Shown here one piece after another: positions 52,342-60,357 of a stretch of 64,000 bases of DNA. The translations under genes were made by a program, and so were the position numbers. How positions within the stretch are numbered: the stretch's first letter is position 1; each line of letters opens with the position of its first letter. The notes below the pieces were generated by a model. It saw only the letters and a list, made by a program, of their open reading frames with translations, was not told the origin of the DNA and searched no databases. Source of the DNA: Arthrobacter sp. ISL-30 (GTDB lineage Bacteria > Actinomycetota > Actinomycetes > Actinomycetales > Micrococcaceae); contig NZ_JAGGPK010000003.1 of NCBI RefSeq assembly GCF_018613855.1, positions 110,632-174,631 of the forward strand. The letters are read 5' to 3'.

Positions 52342-52347
52342 AGTCTA
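52342..52347 (-). promoter_or_regulatory. Candidate -10 box for a leaderless aldolase transcript
   Basis: TAGACT on the minus strand ends 6 nt before GTG 52335 (intervening GAAAGC). The same hexamer and spacing occur before the DinB gene. Confidence 0.55.
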
Positions 52348-52412
52348 GGGATCCAAGGCTGGAGTCCTGCCGTGCAGGTTCTTCTGGCCTGCTGGTAGTT
52401 GCTCTGCGGGTG

Positions 52413-53138
52413 CTATTCGTCTGCCAGGATGATGCGGCGCCCGTTGACCTCTTCGGCTGGCCGGTCAAAGAGGCCGACGGCGGCGGCCGCCAGTTCTTCG
52501 ACGTCGGTATACCCGGCAAACGTCCGCTGCGGATTCTTCCCGCGCATCCCTTCGTCAACGAGGGCGCGGACAACGAAGATCGTGGCGGCGCTCTTCAGCT
52601 CGACTCGCGTCGTCTCGCCCTGGGTGGCAAGGCCGTCGGCGACAGCCAGTGTCCAGGCTTCTGCGGCGGCCTTGGCTGCAGCGTAATTCGCGCCAGCGGC
52701 CTTCGGAGCCGCAACCGCCGTCGATGACACCATCGCAAACCGCCCAATTGGCGATGAGGCAAGATCATCGAAAAACACCCGGGTGACATTCCTGAGCGTG
52801 GTGATCCCGCTTTCCTCCAGAAACCTCCAGTCCTCATCCGACTGGTCCTGGATCCCGTTGGCTCCCCGCCACCCTCCGACCAGGTGCATGACTCCGTCCA
52901 CACCGCCGGACTGCCTTCGGATTGAATCGGCCAGTTCCCGCACCGCCTCCAGGTCGGCAAGGTCGCAGGCAATGGGGATGACGTGCGGCCCAGCTTGCGA
53001 TGCGGCCATTTTGATGCGGGCCTCGTTGGAGCCGACGGTGAACACTCGGAAGCCTGCTTCGCTGAAGGCCCGGGCCATGGCCACACCGGAGGCACCGCTG
53101 CCTCCGGTGATGACGACGTTCTTGGTCCTGCCTGGCAT
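52413..53138 (-). CDS. SDR family oxidoreductase
   Basis: This 241-aa short-chain dehydrogenase has the Rossmann motif VVITGGSGASGVAMARAF (GGSGASG in place of the classical TGxxxGxG). LVGGWRGANGIQDQ lies near residue 86, the active Ser is in FAMVSSTAVAAP (about 140), and Tyr-x-x-x-Lys occurs in NYAAAKAAAEAW (about 156-163). The substrate is unknown. It forms a translationally coupled pair with the upstream DUF6421 gene (start overlaps its TGA by one base), so the two proteins probably act in one pathway. Confidence 0.9.
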   Translation of the reverse strand: MPGRTKNVVITGGSGASGVAMARAFSEAGFRVFTVGSNEARIKMAASQAGPHVIPIACDLADLEAVRELADSIRRQSGGVDGVMHLVGGWRGANGIQDQSDEDWRFLEESGITTLRNVTRVFFDDLASSPIGRFAMVSSTAVAAPKAAGANYAAAKAAAEAWTLAVADGLATQGETTRVELKSAATIFVVRALVDEGMRGKNPQRTFAGYTDVEELAAAAVGLFDRPAEEVNGRRIILADE

Positions 53139-54511
53139 CAGGCACCTGCCAGGGTCGCGGCAGTGATGCCTGCCGTTGATTCGATCACTGGACGCATTTT
53201 CTTCTCCAGGGCCTCGTAGAACATTGAGAGCGGGAACTCGTCGTCGAGCACCTGGTCCGTCAGGCCCCGCGGCGGTCCATCAAGTGGCAGTGCCTGGGGT
53301 CCCCTGGACCAGACGGAGGCGGGGTTCGGCGTCAGGGTTCCCGAGATCAGCTCGTAAGCAGCAAGCCAGTGTGCGGTCTTGGGTCGATCGATGGAGCGCC
53401 AGTAAAGCTCTTCGATCCGCGAGCCGAGTTCCATGACCACTCCGGGAACCTCGTCCCAGTCAATCCTGAGTTTGCTGTCCGTCCAGTGCAGCACACGGTG
53501 CTGGTGCATCCAGGCGAAGAGCAGTTGGCCGCCGAGTCCGTCGTAGTTTCGCACCCGGTTTCCCGTGATGGCGAAGCGGAAGATGCGGTCGAAGAGCACA
53601 GCGTACTGAACGAGTTTTGCATGCCGGCGGGCGTCCTCGGGCGCGGACTCGTCCTTCTCAATCCTGACCGATTCGCGGAAGGCGGTCAGGTCGCAGCGCA
53701 GCTCCTCCAGCGAATACAGGAAGTAGGGCATGCGCTGCTTGATCATGAAGGGGTCGAAGGGGAGGTCTCCGCGCATGTGCGTGCGGTCATGGATCAGGTC
53801 CCACATCACGAACGTGCGTTGTGCGAGGTCCTGGTCTTCCAGGAGTGCCGCTGCCCCGGCCGGAAGCTCCAGGGACGTGGTCTCCGCCGCTGCCCTGGTG
53901 ACATGTCGGAAGCGCGCGGCTTCCCGATCGGCGAAGATGGCGCCCCACGTGAAGGTGGGAGTCGCCCTCACTGCTACCGACTCAGGGAAGAGAACCGCCG
54001 AGTTGGTGTCGTACCCTGCCGTGAAGTCCAGGAAGCGGATGGGGACGAAGAGCCGATTGGAGTAGTCTCCGGCCTCCAGACCGGCAATGAACTCGGGCCA
54101 GATGACCTTGATCAGCACGGCTTCAACGAGGCGGCTGGTGCTTCCGTTCTGCGTGTACATGGGAAAAACCACAAGGTGCTGCAGGCCGTCGATGCGGTGC
54201 TGCTGGGGCTGGAACGCGAGCAGGGAGTCGAGGAAATCCGGAACGGCGAACCCGCCGTCGGCCCACCGAAGGAAATCCTGCTGAAGGAGCTCCAGGTACT
54301 GCGCATCATGCGGGAAATGGGGGGCGAGGCGGGACACCGAATCCACAATGGCAGCGACGAGGTCCCCGGCCACTGCATGGTCCGTCGCAGAGGGGACGGA
54401 GCCGTCCTGGGCCTGCAAGTTTCGCAGCGTGGATGCAGCGGCCTTGAGGGCGATCCAGTCCGGGTTTTCTGCGGTGATCCGGGCGGGGGCCGCGATAGCG
54501 GTTGTGGTCAT
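53138..54511 (-). CDS. DUF6421 family protein
   Basis: This 457-aa protein starts MTTTAIAAPARITAENPDWI. Conserved blocks are LQHLVVFPMYTQNGSTSRLVE (seen from about residue 108), RFLDFTAGYDTNSAVLFPE, and MWDLIHDRTHMRGDLPFDPF with a His-rich DRTHMRG motif near 258. No known fold is obvious; DUF6421 has no assigned function. ATG 54511 is preceded by AAGGAAGG; an earlier in-frame ATG at 54574 would run through a leader hairpin and is rejected. It heads the DUF6421-SDR operon. Confidence 0.87.
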   Translation of the reverse strand: MTTTAIAAPARITAENPDWIALKAAASTLRNLQAQDGSVPSATDHAVAGDLVAAIVDSVSRLAPHFPHDAQYLELLQQDFLRWADGGFAVPDFLDSLLAFQPQQHRIDGLQHLVVFPMYTQNGSTSRLVEAVLIKVIWPEFIAGLEAGDYSNRLFVPIRFLDFTAGYDTNSAVLFPESVAVRATPTFTWGAIFADREAARFRHVTRAAAETTSLELPAGAAALLEDQDLAQRTFVMWDLIHDRTHMRGDLPFDPFMIKQRMPYFLYSLEELRCDLTAFRESVRIEKDESAPEDARRHAKLVQYAVLFDRIFRFAITGNRVRNYDGLGGQLLFAWMHQHRVLHWTDSKLRIDWDEVPGVVMELGSRIEELYWRSIDRPKTAHWLAAYELISGTLTPNPASVWSRGPQALPLDGPPRGLTDQVLDDEFPLSMFYEALEKKMRPVIESTAGITAATLAGA

Positions 54512-54536
54512 TGTCGACGTACCTTCCTTCGAATTT

Positions 54537-54574
54537 GTGGAACTGAGGCGAGCGTAGCAAGCAAACAGTTCCAC
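54537..54574. repeat. 9-bp inverted repeat in the DUF6421 leader
   Basis: GTGGAACTG and CAGTTCCAC pair perfectly over a 20-nt loop, 26-63 nt upstream of the DUF6421 ATG. It may be an operator or a leader hairpin that controls the DUF6421-SDR message. Confidence 0.55.
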
Positions 54575-54670
54575 TAATCCAAGAATGGTTTAAGCATAAG
54601 CAGGTCTTTGGCTAAAGCCTTCGCCGACGATCTCCAGCTGAAGGCGGGCAATAGCTCGTACTGCTTTAGG

Positions 54671-55126
54671 TCACGGCGCCGCCGGCTCTTCACTGCTGTC
54701 GGACTTGATCAGCCTGAGCGAGATTGAGTTGATGCAGTATCTCTGGTCTGTGGGGGTGTCGTAGCCCTCGCCCTCAAACACATGGCCCATGTGCGAATCA
54801 CAATTTGCGCAGCGAACCTCAATGCGATCCATGCCAAGGGTCTTGTCGTGGATGTAACGTACTTTCCCCTCGGCAAGGGGTGCCCAGAACGACGGCCAGC
54901 CACAGTGCGAATCGAATTTCTCGCGGCTGGTGAATAGCTCGGCGCCACACGCGCGGCACTGGTAGACACCTTCTGTGTGGGTGTCCCAGTACTCTCCGGT
55001 GTAGGCGCGCTCCGTGCCGGCCTGCCTCAACACCCGGTACTCCTCAGGCGTCAGCTCACGGCGCCAGTCGGCGTCGCTCTTTCCCTGCGGGGCGTTTCCC
55101 TGCGGGGCAGTTTCTGATGTGCTCAT
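54671..55126 (-). CDS. msrB: Peptide-methionine (R)-S-oxide reductase
   Basis: This 151-aa enzyme repairs methionine-R-sulfoxide in proteins. Zinc ligands are the CxxC pairs in CRACGAELF (about 57) and VRCANCDSHMGHVF (about 105). The catalytic Cys is in RYCINSISLRL (about 132). The N-terminus contains two pentapeptides (APQGN, APQGK) encoded by a 15-bp duplication. The HCGWPSFW block (about 77) is standard. It lies 14 bp after an unknown 163-aa gene on the same strand, probably co-transcribed. Confidence 0.95.
   Translation of the reverse strand: MSTSETAPQGNAPQGKSDADWRRELTPEEYRVLRQAGTERAYTGEYWDTHTEGVYQCRACGAELFTSREKFDSHCGWPSFWAPLAEGKVRYIHDKTLGMDRIEVRCANCDSHMGHVFEGEGYDTPTDQRYCINSISLRLIKSDSSEEPAAP
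55080..55109 (-). repeat. 15-bp tandem duplication at the msrB 5' end
   Basis: TTTCCCTGCGGGGC(G/A) occurs twice (14 of 15 identical). On the minus strand it encodes APQGN and APQGK close to the MsrB N-terminus. Confidence 0.9.
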
Positions 55127-55140
55127 GTCAGGAACAACGC

Positions 55141-55632
55141 TCAGGAGTCGCCGATAAATCCCGAACCCGCGTACAAGTGCAGTACTGGCAGTCCCAACTG
55201 ATCCTGGGCCTTGTTGGCCCAGTCCGTATGGAAAGTGTCCGCGATGGCATGGGGGCGTGTGATAACCACAGCCTGGCCCGCGCCAAGCTCCTTGACCTTG
55301 GACACCAGGCTAGCTACGGCGTCGCCTTCGACAACCTCGCCGGTCACGCCGCCGCCCAGCCCTTCCAAAGCCGCCAGGGAGGTGGACAGGGCCTCTGCCG
55401 CTTCGGCGCGCTTCACCGCCGGGTCAGGTGCAGAGGAAGTCAACTCCCGGAAGGCCTTCGCTACCTCCAGCATGGAGAGATTCTCCAGGAAGTCGACCAG
55501 CAGGTGGCGTTCGGTGTTTCCCGGCACCAGTACCACGAGGGGCGCATCTCCGGCGTCGACAAGCCTGGAGATATTGACGCGGTCGTCCGAGCCTAGCGGT
55601 TCTTCGGTCAGAATCACGATGGGGTCGCTCAT
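55141..55632 (-). CDS. Conserved hypothetical protein upstream of msrB
   Basis: This 163-aa soluble protein starts MSDPIVILTEEPLGSDDRVN. It has an alternating beta/alpha pattern: APLVVLVPGNTERHLLVDFL (about 30-50), GAGQAVVITRPHAIADTFH (about 121), and PVLHLYAGSGFIGDS at the end. The pattern suggests a Rossmann-like or universal-stress-like fold, but I cannot name a family. I chose ATG 55632 because the sequence upstream, in frame from 55734, is not conserved in type. It lies 14 bp before msrB and is divergent from the alpha/beta hydrolase gene. Confidence 0.78.
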   Translation of the reverse strand: MSDPIVILTEEPLGSDDRVNISRLVDAGDAPLVVLVPGNTERHLLVDFLENLSMLEVAKAFRELTSSAPDPAVKRAEAAEALSTSLAALEGLGGGVTGEVVEGDAVASLVSKVKELGAGQAVVITRPHAIADTFHTDWANKAQDQLGLPVLHLYAGSGFIGDS

Positions 55633-55720
55633 GGGAACAGCGTAGTCCCGAGCGGCATGCGTCTGTATCGTTTGGGCCGGCAATTCTCTCTCCAGGACCC
55701 GGGACAGAGAGAATGAAGTC

Positions 55721-56995
55721 ATGGCTTCACGCATTCGAGTTCATCCTGCCCCGCCCGACACAGGCTTCGATCACCTGAAAATGTCCACGCGCGCCACGTG
55801 GACTATTGCGGGCATCGCTGCGGGAGCGACGATTGCCGGAATGCTGGCGGCAGGGTCCTCGGCGCTCGCCGCCTACTTCGCGCGCCGGATCATTACGCCC
55901 AGAAAGGCCAAGGTGGAAGACCAGGAGGTCCTGGCCGTCATTCGTGCCGGCAGGGGCCAGGAGGTCATCCTTGCCGCCACGCCGGATACCACGATTGACG
56001 GCGTCTTCAGCCTGTACTGGAACGGTGACCGGGGTCATGCCCGCATTGGCAGGATCGTGTCCTATTCGCCTGCCGAGCGTACTGTCCAGCGGGAGGTGGA
56101 GGAGGTGTACAGCGGAGACCTGTCCAAAGCCCGGCGTGCCCGGTGGAGCGGCGCTGTCTATCCCTCGCCCTATGCCATCGGGCTTGCTGCTGAGGATGTG
56201 AAGATCGACGTCGACGGCGGCCAGGCACCAGCCTGGCTTGTCTCATCGGGCGCCGATACCCCCTCCTCGATCTGCGCGATCATGGTCCATGGGCGGGGTG
56301 CTACCCGGGTCGAGGGCCTGCGGGCCGTCCGCACGGCCCGGGAACTTGGGATGGACAGCCTGCTGATCTCCTACCGGAACGACGGACTCGCCCCCTCGGC
56401 AACGGACGGACGCTACGGCCTGGGTTCCACCGAGTGGAGGGACGTGGATGCCGCAATCGACTTTGCACTGGCCCGAGGCGCCAGCGAGATAGTCCTGTTC
56501 GGCTGGTCCATGGGCGGAGCAGTCTGCCTCCAGGCGGCCGACCTTTCCCCGCACCGCCACATCATCCGTGCCATGGTCCTGGATGCCCCGGTGGTCAACT
56601 GGGTGGACGTGCTGGCCCATCACGCCGAAATCAACCGGATCCCCTACATGGTGGGACGCTACGGCCAGTTCATGCTTGGACATTCGCTCGGCAGGAGGTT
56701 GACCGGCCTGGCCGCACCCCTGGACCTCAAGGTCATGGACTGGGAGGCCCGTGCAGTGGAACTCCGCACTCCCACGCTGGTGATCCACAGCGTGGATGAC
56801 GATTACGTTCCCTACGGTCCCTCGGCCAGCATGGCCAGCAGGAATCCCGAAATGGTGACGTTCGAGCCGTTCGAGCGGGCGCGGCACACCAAGGAGTGGA
56901 ATGTCGACCCGCAGAAATGGGAGCGGCTGGTACGGTCCTGGCTCCTGCGTCAACTGGCTCCCCAGAATCACCCGGGACAGAATGCTTCGGTTTAG
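55721..56995 (+). CDS. Alpha/beta hydrolase with N-terminal membrane anchor
   Basis: This 424-aa protein has one hydrophobic segment near residues 28-50, then a soluble alpha/beta hydrolase domain. The nucleophile elbow is LFGWSMGGAV (Ser about 262), the acid lies in HSVDDDYVPYG (about 355), and the His is in RARHTKEW (about 387). MVHGRGATRVEGL is the oxyanion strand. It is probably a membrane-bound esterase or peptidase; the substrate is unknown. Start choice is uncertain: ATG 55721 and ATG 55781 (just before the anchor) are both possible and neither has a strong ribosome site. It is convergent with ybaK, overlapping by 4 bp. Confidence 0.87.
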   Translation: MASRIRVHPAPPDTGFDHLKMSTRATWTIAGIAAGATIAGMLAAGSSALAAYFARRIITPRKAKVEDQEVLAVIRAGRGQEVILAATPDTTIDGVFSLYWNGDRGHARIGRIVSYSPAERTVQREVEEVYSGDLSKARRARWSGAVYPSPYAIGLAAEDVKIDVDGGQAPAWLVSSGADTPSSICAIMVHGRGATRVEGLRAVRTARELGMDSLLISYRNDGLAPSATDGRYGLGSTEWRDVDAAIDFALARGASEIVLFGWSMGGAVCLQAADLSPHRHIIRAMVLDAPVVNWVDVLAHHAEINRIPYMVGRYGQFMLGHSLGRRLTGLAAPLDLKVMDWEARAVELRTPTLVIHSVDDDYVPYGPSASMASRNPEMVTFEPFERARHTKEWNVDPQKWERLVRSWLLRQLAPQNHPGQNASV

Positions 56996-57489
56996 TTCCT
57001 GGCCGTGCTGATGGCGGCCGTGCGCGCTCCCGTGAGCCTGATGAGGTCGCCGGGCGCGAGCTCAACGTCCAAACCGCGTCGTCCCCCGGAGACCAGGATC
57101 GTGTCGAAGCCGAGGGCGGAGAGGTCAAGGACGGTGGGGGAGTGCTGGCGCTGGCCCAGCGGTGAAATGCCTCCCAGGACGTAGCCCGTGCGGCGCTCTG
57201 CCGCCTTGGGATCCGCCATGACTGCCTTTTTCGCCCCCAGGGCGGCTGCAACGGCTTTGAGGTCCAGGTTCCCGCTCACCGGCACTATGCCGACGGCGAG
57301 GCTTCCCTCAACTTCGACCATCAGCGTCTTGAAAACCCTGGCCGGTTCGATGCCTAGCGCCTCAGCAGCTTCGAGCCCGTAGCTGGGTGCGCTCGGATCG
57401 TGCGAATAGGGGTGGGAGACAAAGGAAACGCTGGCGGCAGCCAGGGCGGCTGTAGCCGGCGTTCCAGTAGAAGCCTGTTTTCGGGCCAT
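56992..57489 (-). CDS. ybaK: YbaK/ProX-type aminoacyl-tRNA deacylase
   Basis: This 165-aa protein is of the Cys-tRNA(Pro) deacylase family, which removes mischarged cysteine from tRNA-Pro. Family motifs are ARVFKTLMVEVEGSLAVGIV (about 50), KKAVMADPKAAERRTGYVLG (about 87) and GGISPLGQR (about 106). Conserved Lys residues in RVFKT and AKKAVM are in place. Its start lies 12 bp after the SufE stop, so sufE and ybaK are probably one transcript. The 3' end overlaps the convergent hydrolase gene by 4 bp. Confidence 0.93.
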   Translation of the reverse strand: MARKQASTGTPATAALAAASVSFVSHPYSHDPSAPSYGLEAAEALGIEPARVFKTLMVEVEGSLAVGIVPVSGNLDLKAVAAALGAKKAVMADPKAAERRTGYVLGGISPLGQRQHSPTVLDLSALGFDTILVSGGRRGLDVELAPGDLIRLTGARTAAISTARN

Positions 57490-57501
57490 GCCTGCTGCCC
57501 G

Positions 57502-57969
57502 TCAGTTTCGGGATCGGAGGCGGTCTGCGGCTGCGACCTTGCGTTTGATACGGCCAAGCATGGCGGTCATGCCGCGCATCCGCAAAGGCGTGATAGCCCT
57601 TGTCAAGCCCAGCAGTTCGGGCATGTCATCCGGGACGGCAAGGATTTCAGCGGCGGTGAGCCCGTCCAATCCTTCATACAGCACCCCGGCGAAGCCACGC
57701 GTCGTGGGCGCTTCGGGCGGGGCCTTGAAGAATAGGCGGTAGGCATCGGGGGAGCCATCATCGCCCTGCTGGGCTTCGATAGTCAGGAACAGCGGAGACT
57801 GGCACTCCACTACTTGCTCCAGGAGTTCCGGGTGGTCGGTGAGGCGCTCGGGCAGTTCAGGGAGGCCTCGGGAGAACTCCAGCAGCAGCTGCAAGCGCTC
57901 GGGCTCCGAGAGTGCCTGGAAGTCATCAACAATTTCCGCCAGGGCGGCGGGCAGGGTGTTCGTACTCAT
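57502..57969 (-). CDS. sufE: SufE family Fe-S assembly / sulfur-acceptor protein
   Basis: This 155-aa protein accepts sulfur from a cysteine desulfurase for Fe-S cluster building. The acceptor Cys is in VVECQSPLFLTI (about residue 56). LTAAEILAVPDDMPELLGLTRAI (about 104) and RGMTAMLGRIKR match the SufE core. No sufBCD or sufS genes lie in the window. It follows a rhodanese-family sulfurtransferase on the same strand (169-bp gap), an order seen in other actinobacteria (sseA-SufE), which suggests that the two share sulfur chemistry. Confidence 0.92.
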   Translation of the reverse strand: MSTNTLPAALAEIVDDFQALSEPERLQLLLEFSRGLPELPERLTDHPELLEQVVECQSPLFLTIEAQQGDDGSPDAYRLFFKAPPEAPTTRGFAGVLYEGLDGLTAAEILAVPDDMPELLGLTRAITPLRMRGMTAMLGRIKRKVAAADRLRSRN

Positions 57970-58121
57970 CTATTCCAGCTTACGCATTTAAGCCAGGAAT
58001 CCGCTCCTTGCGGCGAAAGACTACGGGCAAGGCAGTCCAGGTGCGTGGCAGGGAGCGGATCCAGGTTGATCAGGCTTGTCGGCTAGCGGGCAGTCTGGCC
58101 GGCGGCTTGGCTATGGAGTGG

Positions 58122-58149
58122 CTGCTAGCGAGTAGCTGCTAGCGAGCAG
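58122..58149 (-). repeat. 14-bp duplication over the rhodanese stop codon
   Basis: CTGCTAGCGAG(T/C)AG occurs at 58122-58135 and 58136-58149 with one mismatch. The second copy contains the rhodanese stop (58139-58141 on the minus strand). Confidence 0.85.
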
Positions 58150-59062
58150 CCAGGGCGGGAACCGAGCCCCGTTCCGCACCCTTGGCGATGGGTACGCGCA
58201 CGGCGTTGCCCCATTCAGTCCAGGATCCGTCGTAGTTGCGAACGTTGTCGAAACCAAGCAGGTACTTCAGGGCGAACCAGGTGTGGCTTGAGCGTTCACC
58301 GATGCGGCAGTAGGCAACAACGTCGTCCCCGGGCTTGAGGCCGGCTTCTCCGAGGTAGAGCGCTTCGAGCTCAGCGCGGTCCTTGTATGTTCCGTCTTCG
58401 GCGGCAGCACGAGCCCACGGAATGGAGGCGGCCGTGGGGATGTGCCCGCCGCGCAGGGCGCCCTCTTCGGGGTAGGCCGGCATGTGCGTGCGCTGTCCCG
58501 TGTACTCCTCGGGGGAACGGACGTCGATCAACGGCTTCCCGAGGTGGGCGAGGACGTCTTCCTTGAACGCACGGACAGGCGAATCGTTGCGTTCCACAAC
58601 CGGGTAGTCGCCTGGCTTTGGCTGGGGGACATCAGTGGTGAGTTCACGGCCCTCCGCGATCCACTTGTCGCGGCCGCCGTCGAGCAGGCGAACATCCTCG
58701 TGGCCGAACAGCGTAAACACCCACAGGGCGTAGGCCGCCCACCAGTTGGACTTGTCGCCGTAGATGACAACGGTGGTCTCGCGGGAAATGCCCTTCGAGG
58801 CGGCCAGGGCGGCGAAGGCTTCGCCATTGACGTAGTCACGAGTGACTTCATCGTTCAGGTCGGTATGCCAGTCGATCTTGACCGCGCCAGGAATGTGGCC
58901 GGTTTCGTACAGGAGGACGTCTTCGTCGGATTCCACGACCACAAGCTTGCCATCGGCGATTGCGCCGTCCTTGAGGGCGGCGGCGAGCCACTCGGTGGAC
59001 ACCAGGCGTTCGGGATGGGCGTACGCGGCGAACTTCTCGTTCTCTTCAACGGGGTAGGACAT
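58139..59062 (-). CDS. Thiosulfate sulfurtransferase (two-domain rhodanese, SseA/CysA type)
   Basis: This 307-aa enzyme moves sulfane sulfur from thiosulfate or a similar donor to an acceptor. It has two rhodanese domains: the first (about residues 18-140) is inactive, with [12 protein letters not shown] lacking the Cys. The second (about 165-290) has the active loop YCRIGERSS (Cys near 244). The start is uncertain between ATG 59068 and ATG 59062; GAAAGG is better spaced for 59062. It is divergent from zapE and upstream of sufE. The stop lies in a 14-bp duplication. Confidence 0.93.
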   Translation of the reverse strand: MSYPVEENEKFAAYAHPERLVSTEWLAAALKDGAIADGKLVVVESDEDVLLYETGHIPGAVKIDWHTDLNDEVTRDYVNGEAFAALAASKGISRETTVVIYGDKSNWWAAYALWVFTLFGHEDVRLLDGGRDKWIAEGRELTTDVPQPKPGDYPVVERNDSPVRAFKEDVLAHLGKPLIDVRSPEEYTGQRTHMPAYPEEGALRGGHIPTAASIPWARAAAEDGTYKDRAELEALYLGEAGLKPGDDVVAYCRIGERSSHTWFALKYLLGFDNVRNYDGSWTEWGNAVRVPIAKGAERGSVPALAAR

Positions 59063-59269
59063 AGTCATGGCCTTTCACAGACAACGGAGGATGCCGGACC
59101 ATCAGGCGAACATGAGAATGCCCGGCGTGCCTCCAACAATATCCACGCCCTCATCCGAAAGCTTCACCCCGTTCATAAAGTGAAATATGGCCTTGATCAC
59201 GGGGTCGGTATTGAGCCTTGTATTGCCGGTATTCTTGCTGAGGACCAAATATCGGCAGAACGGACCACC

Positions 59270-60307
59270 TTGGTACAGATCGAACAGCTCGTCGCCCGCA
59301 CGCCGGCAGTTTCCGTGCACGAGCTCCTTGATGGCTTTCACCCGTCGCAGCGGTTCGCCGACGTGTCCTTCTCCAGCTACCGTCCCGATCCCGCGCAGCC
59401 CAGCCAGTCCGCCGCCGTCAAGGCCCTGGAAACCTTCGCCGACGGTGTTGGCGCCGACGGCGGAGGCGGACTGTTCAAGAAATTCTTCTCCAAGAAACCC
59501 GACACGAGGGCGGGAATCTACCTCGACGGCGGCTTCGGCGTCGGAAAGACCCACCTCCTGGCTTCCCTGTGGCATGCTTCGCCCGGTCCGAAGGCCTTTG
59601 GCACCTTCGTTGAATACACCAACCTTGTGGGTGCGCTGTCGTTCCGCAAGACAGTGGAAGCGCTCAGCCACTACAAGCTTGTCTGCATCGACGAGTTCGA
59701 ACTGGATGATCCGGGCGACACAGTCCTGATGTCGCGGCTGATGCGCGAACTGGCCGACGCCGGCGTCAAGCTTGCGGCCACCTCAAACACCCTGCCTGGT
59801 TCCTTGGGCGAGGGGCGCTTTGCCGCCGTCGACTTCCAGCGTGAGATCCAAGTCCTGGCGGACCAGTTCGACGTCGTCCGGATCGATGGCGAGGACTACC
59901 GGCACCGTGGCCTGCCGGCCGCGCCCGCCCCGCTCAGGACCGAGGACCTAAAGCGGCAGATGATCGCCGAATTCGACGGCCAGACTGTGGCGGTTGACGA
60001 GTTCTCGACCCTTGTCCATCACCTTGCCGGCGTCCACCCCAGCCGTTACCGCCAGCTGATCGGCGGAATCGACGCCGTCGTATGGCGGAATGTGCAGCCC
60101 ATCACCGAGCAGGCAGTTGCCCTCAGGTTCGTGGTCCTCGCTGACAGGCTCTACGACAAGGACGTTCCGATCCTGGCCAGCGGTGTGCCGTTCGACCAGC
60201 TTTTCACCGACGACATGATGACGGGCGGGTACATGAAGAAGTACTTCCGTGCGGTGTCGAGGTTGACGGCACTGGCCCGCGAAGGCCAAAACCACGAACC
60301 CTCCTGA
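59270..60307 (+). CDS. zapE: ZapE/AFG1-like AAA ATPase
   Basis: This 345-aa P-loop ATPase resembles ZapE, a bacterial cell-division regulator, and mitochondrial AFG1. Walker A is GGFGVGKTHLL (about residue 87), Walker B is LVCIDEFELDD (about 140) and the sensor region is LAATSNTLPGSLGEGRF (about 172). A short N-terminal stretch, VQIEQLVARTPAVSVHELL, precedes FHPSQRFADVSF, where homology begins. I chose TTG 59270; no ATG or GTG with a ribosome site is seen nearby, so this start is uncertain, but longer reading into the rhodanese region is rejected. The stop sits in a three-unit 18-bp repeat. Confidence 0.88.
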   Translation: MVQIEQLVARTPAVSVHELLDGFHPSQRFADVSFSSYRPDPAQPSQSAAVKALETFADGVGADGGGGLFKKFFSKKPDTRAGIYLDGGFGVGKTHLLASLWHASPGPKAFGTFVEYTNLVGALSFRKTVEALSHYKLVCIDEFELDDPGDTVLMSRLMRELADAGVKLAATSNTLPGSLGEGRFAAVDFQREIQVLADQFDVVRIDGEDYRHRGLPAAPAPLRTEDLKRQMIAEFDGQTVAVDEFSTLVHHLAGVHPSRYRQLIGGIDAVVWRNVQPITEQAVALRFVVLADRLYDKDVPILASGVPFDQLFTDDMMTGGYMKKYFRAVSRLTALAREGQNHEPS

Positions 60308-60357
60308 TGTAGGGGACCGTCCTGACGCAGGGAACCGTCCTGATGCAGGGGACCGTC
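60304..60357 (+). repeat. Three-unit 18-bp tandem repeat over the zapE stop
   Basis: Units CTGATGTAGGGGACCGTC, CTGACGCAGGGAACCGTC and CTGATGCAGGGGACCGTC (60304, 60322 and 60340). Each carries TGA in the same frame (60305, 60323, 60341), so the stop is present three times. The repeat abuts the BenE stop. Confidence 0.95.

Noticed and set aside
58442..59269. Upstream extension of zapE as one 621-codon frame
   Set aside because: The extension runs antisense through the rhodanese gene; ZapE homology starts only after about 59300.
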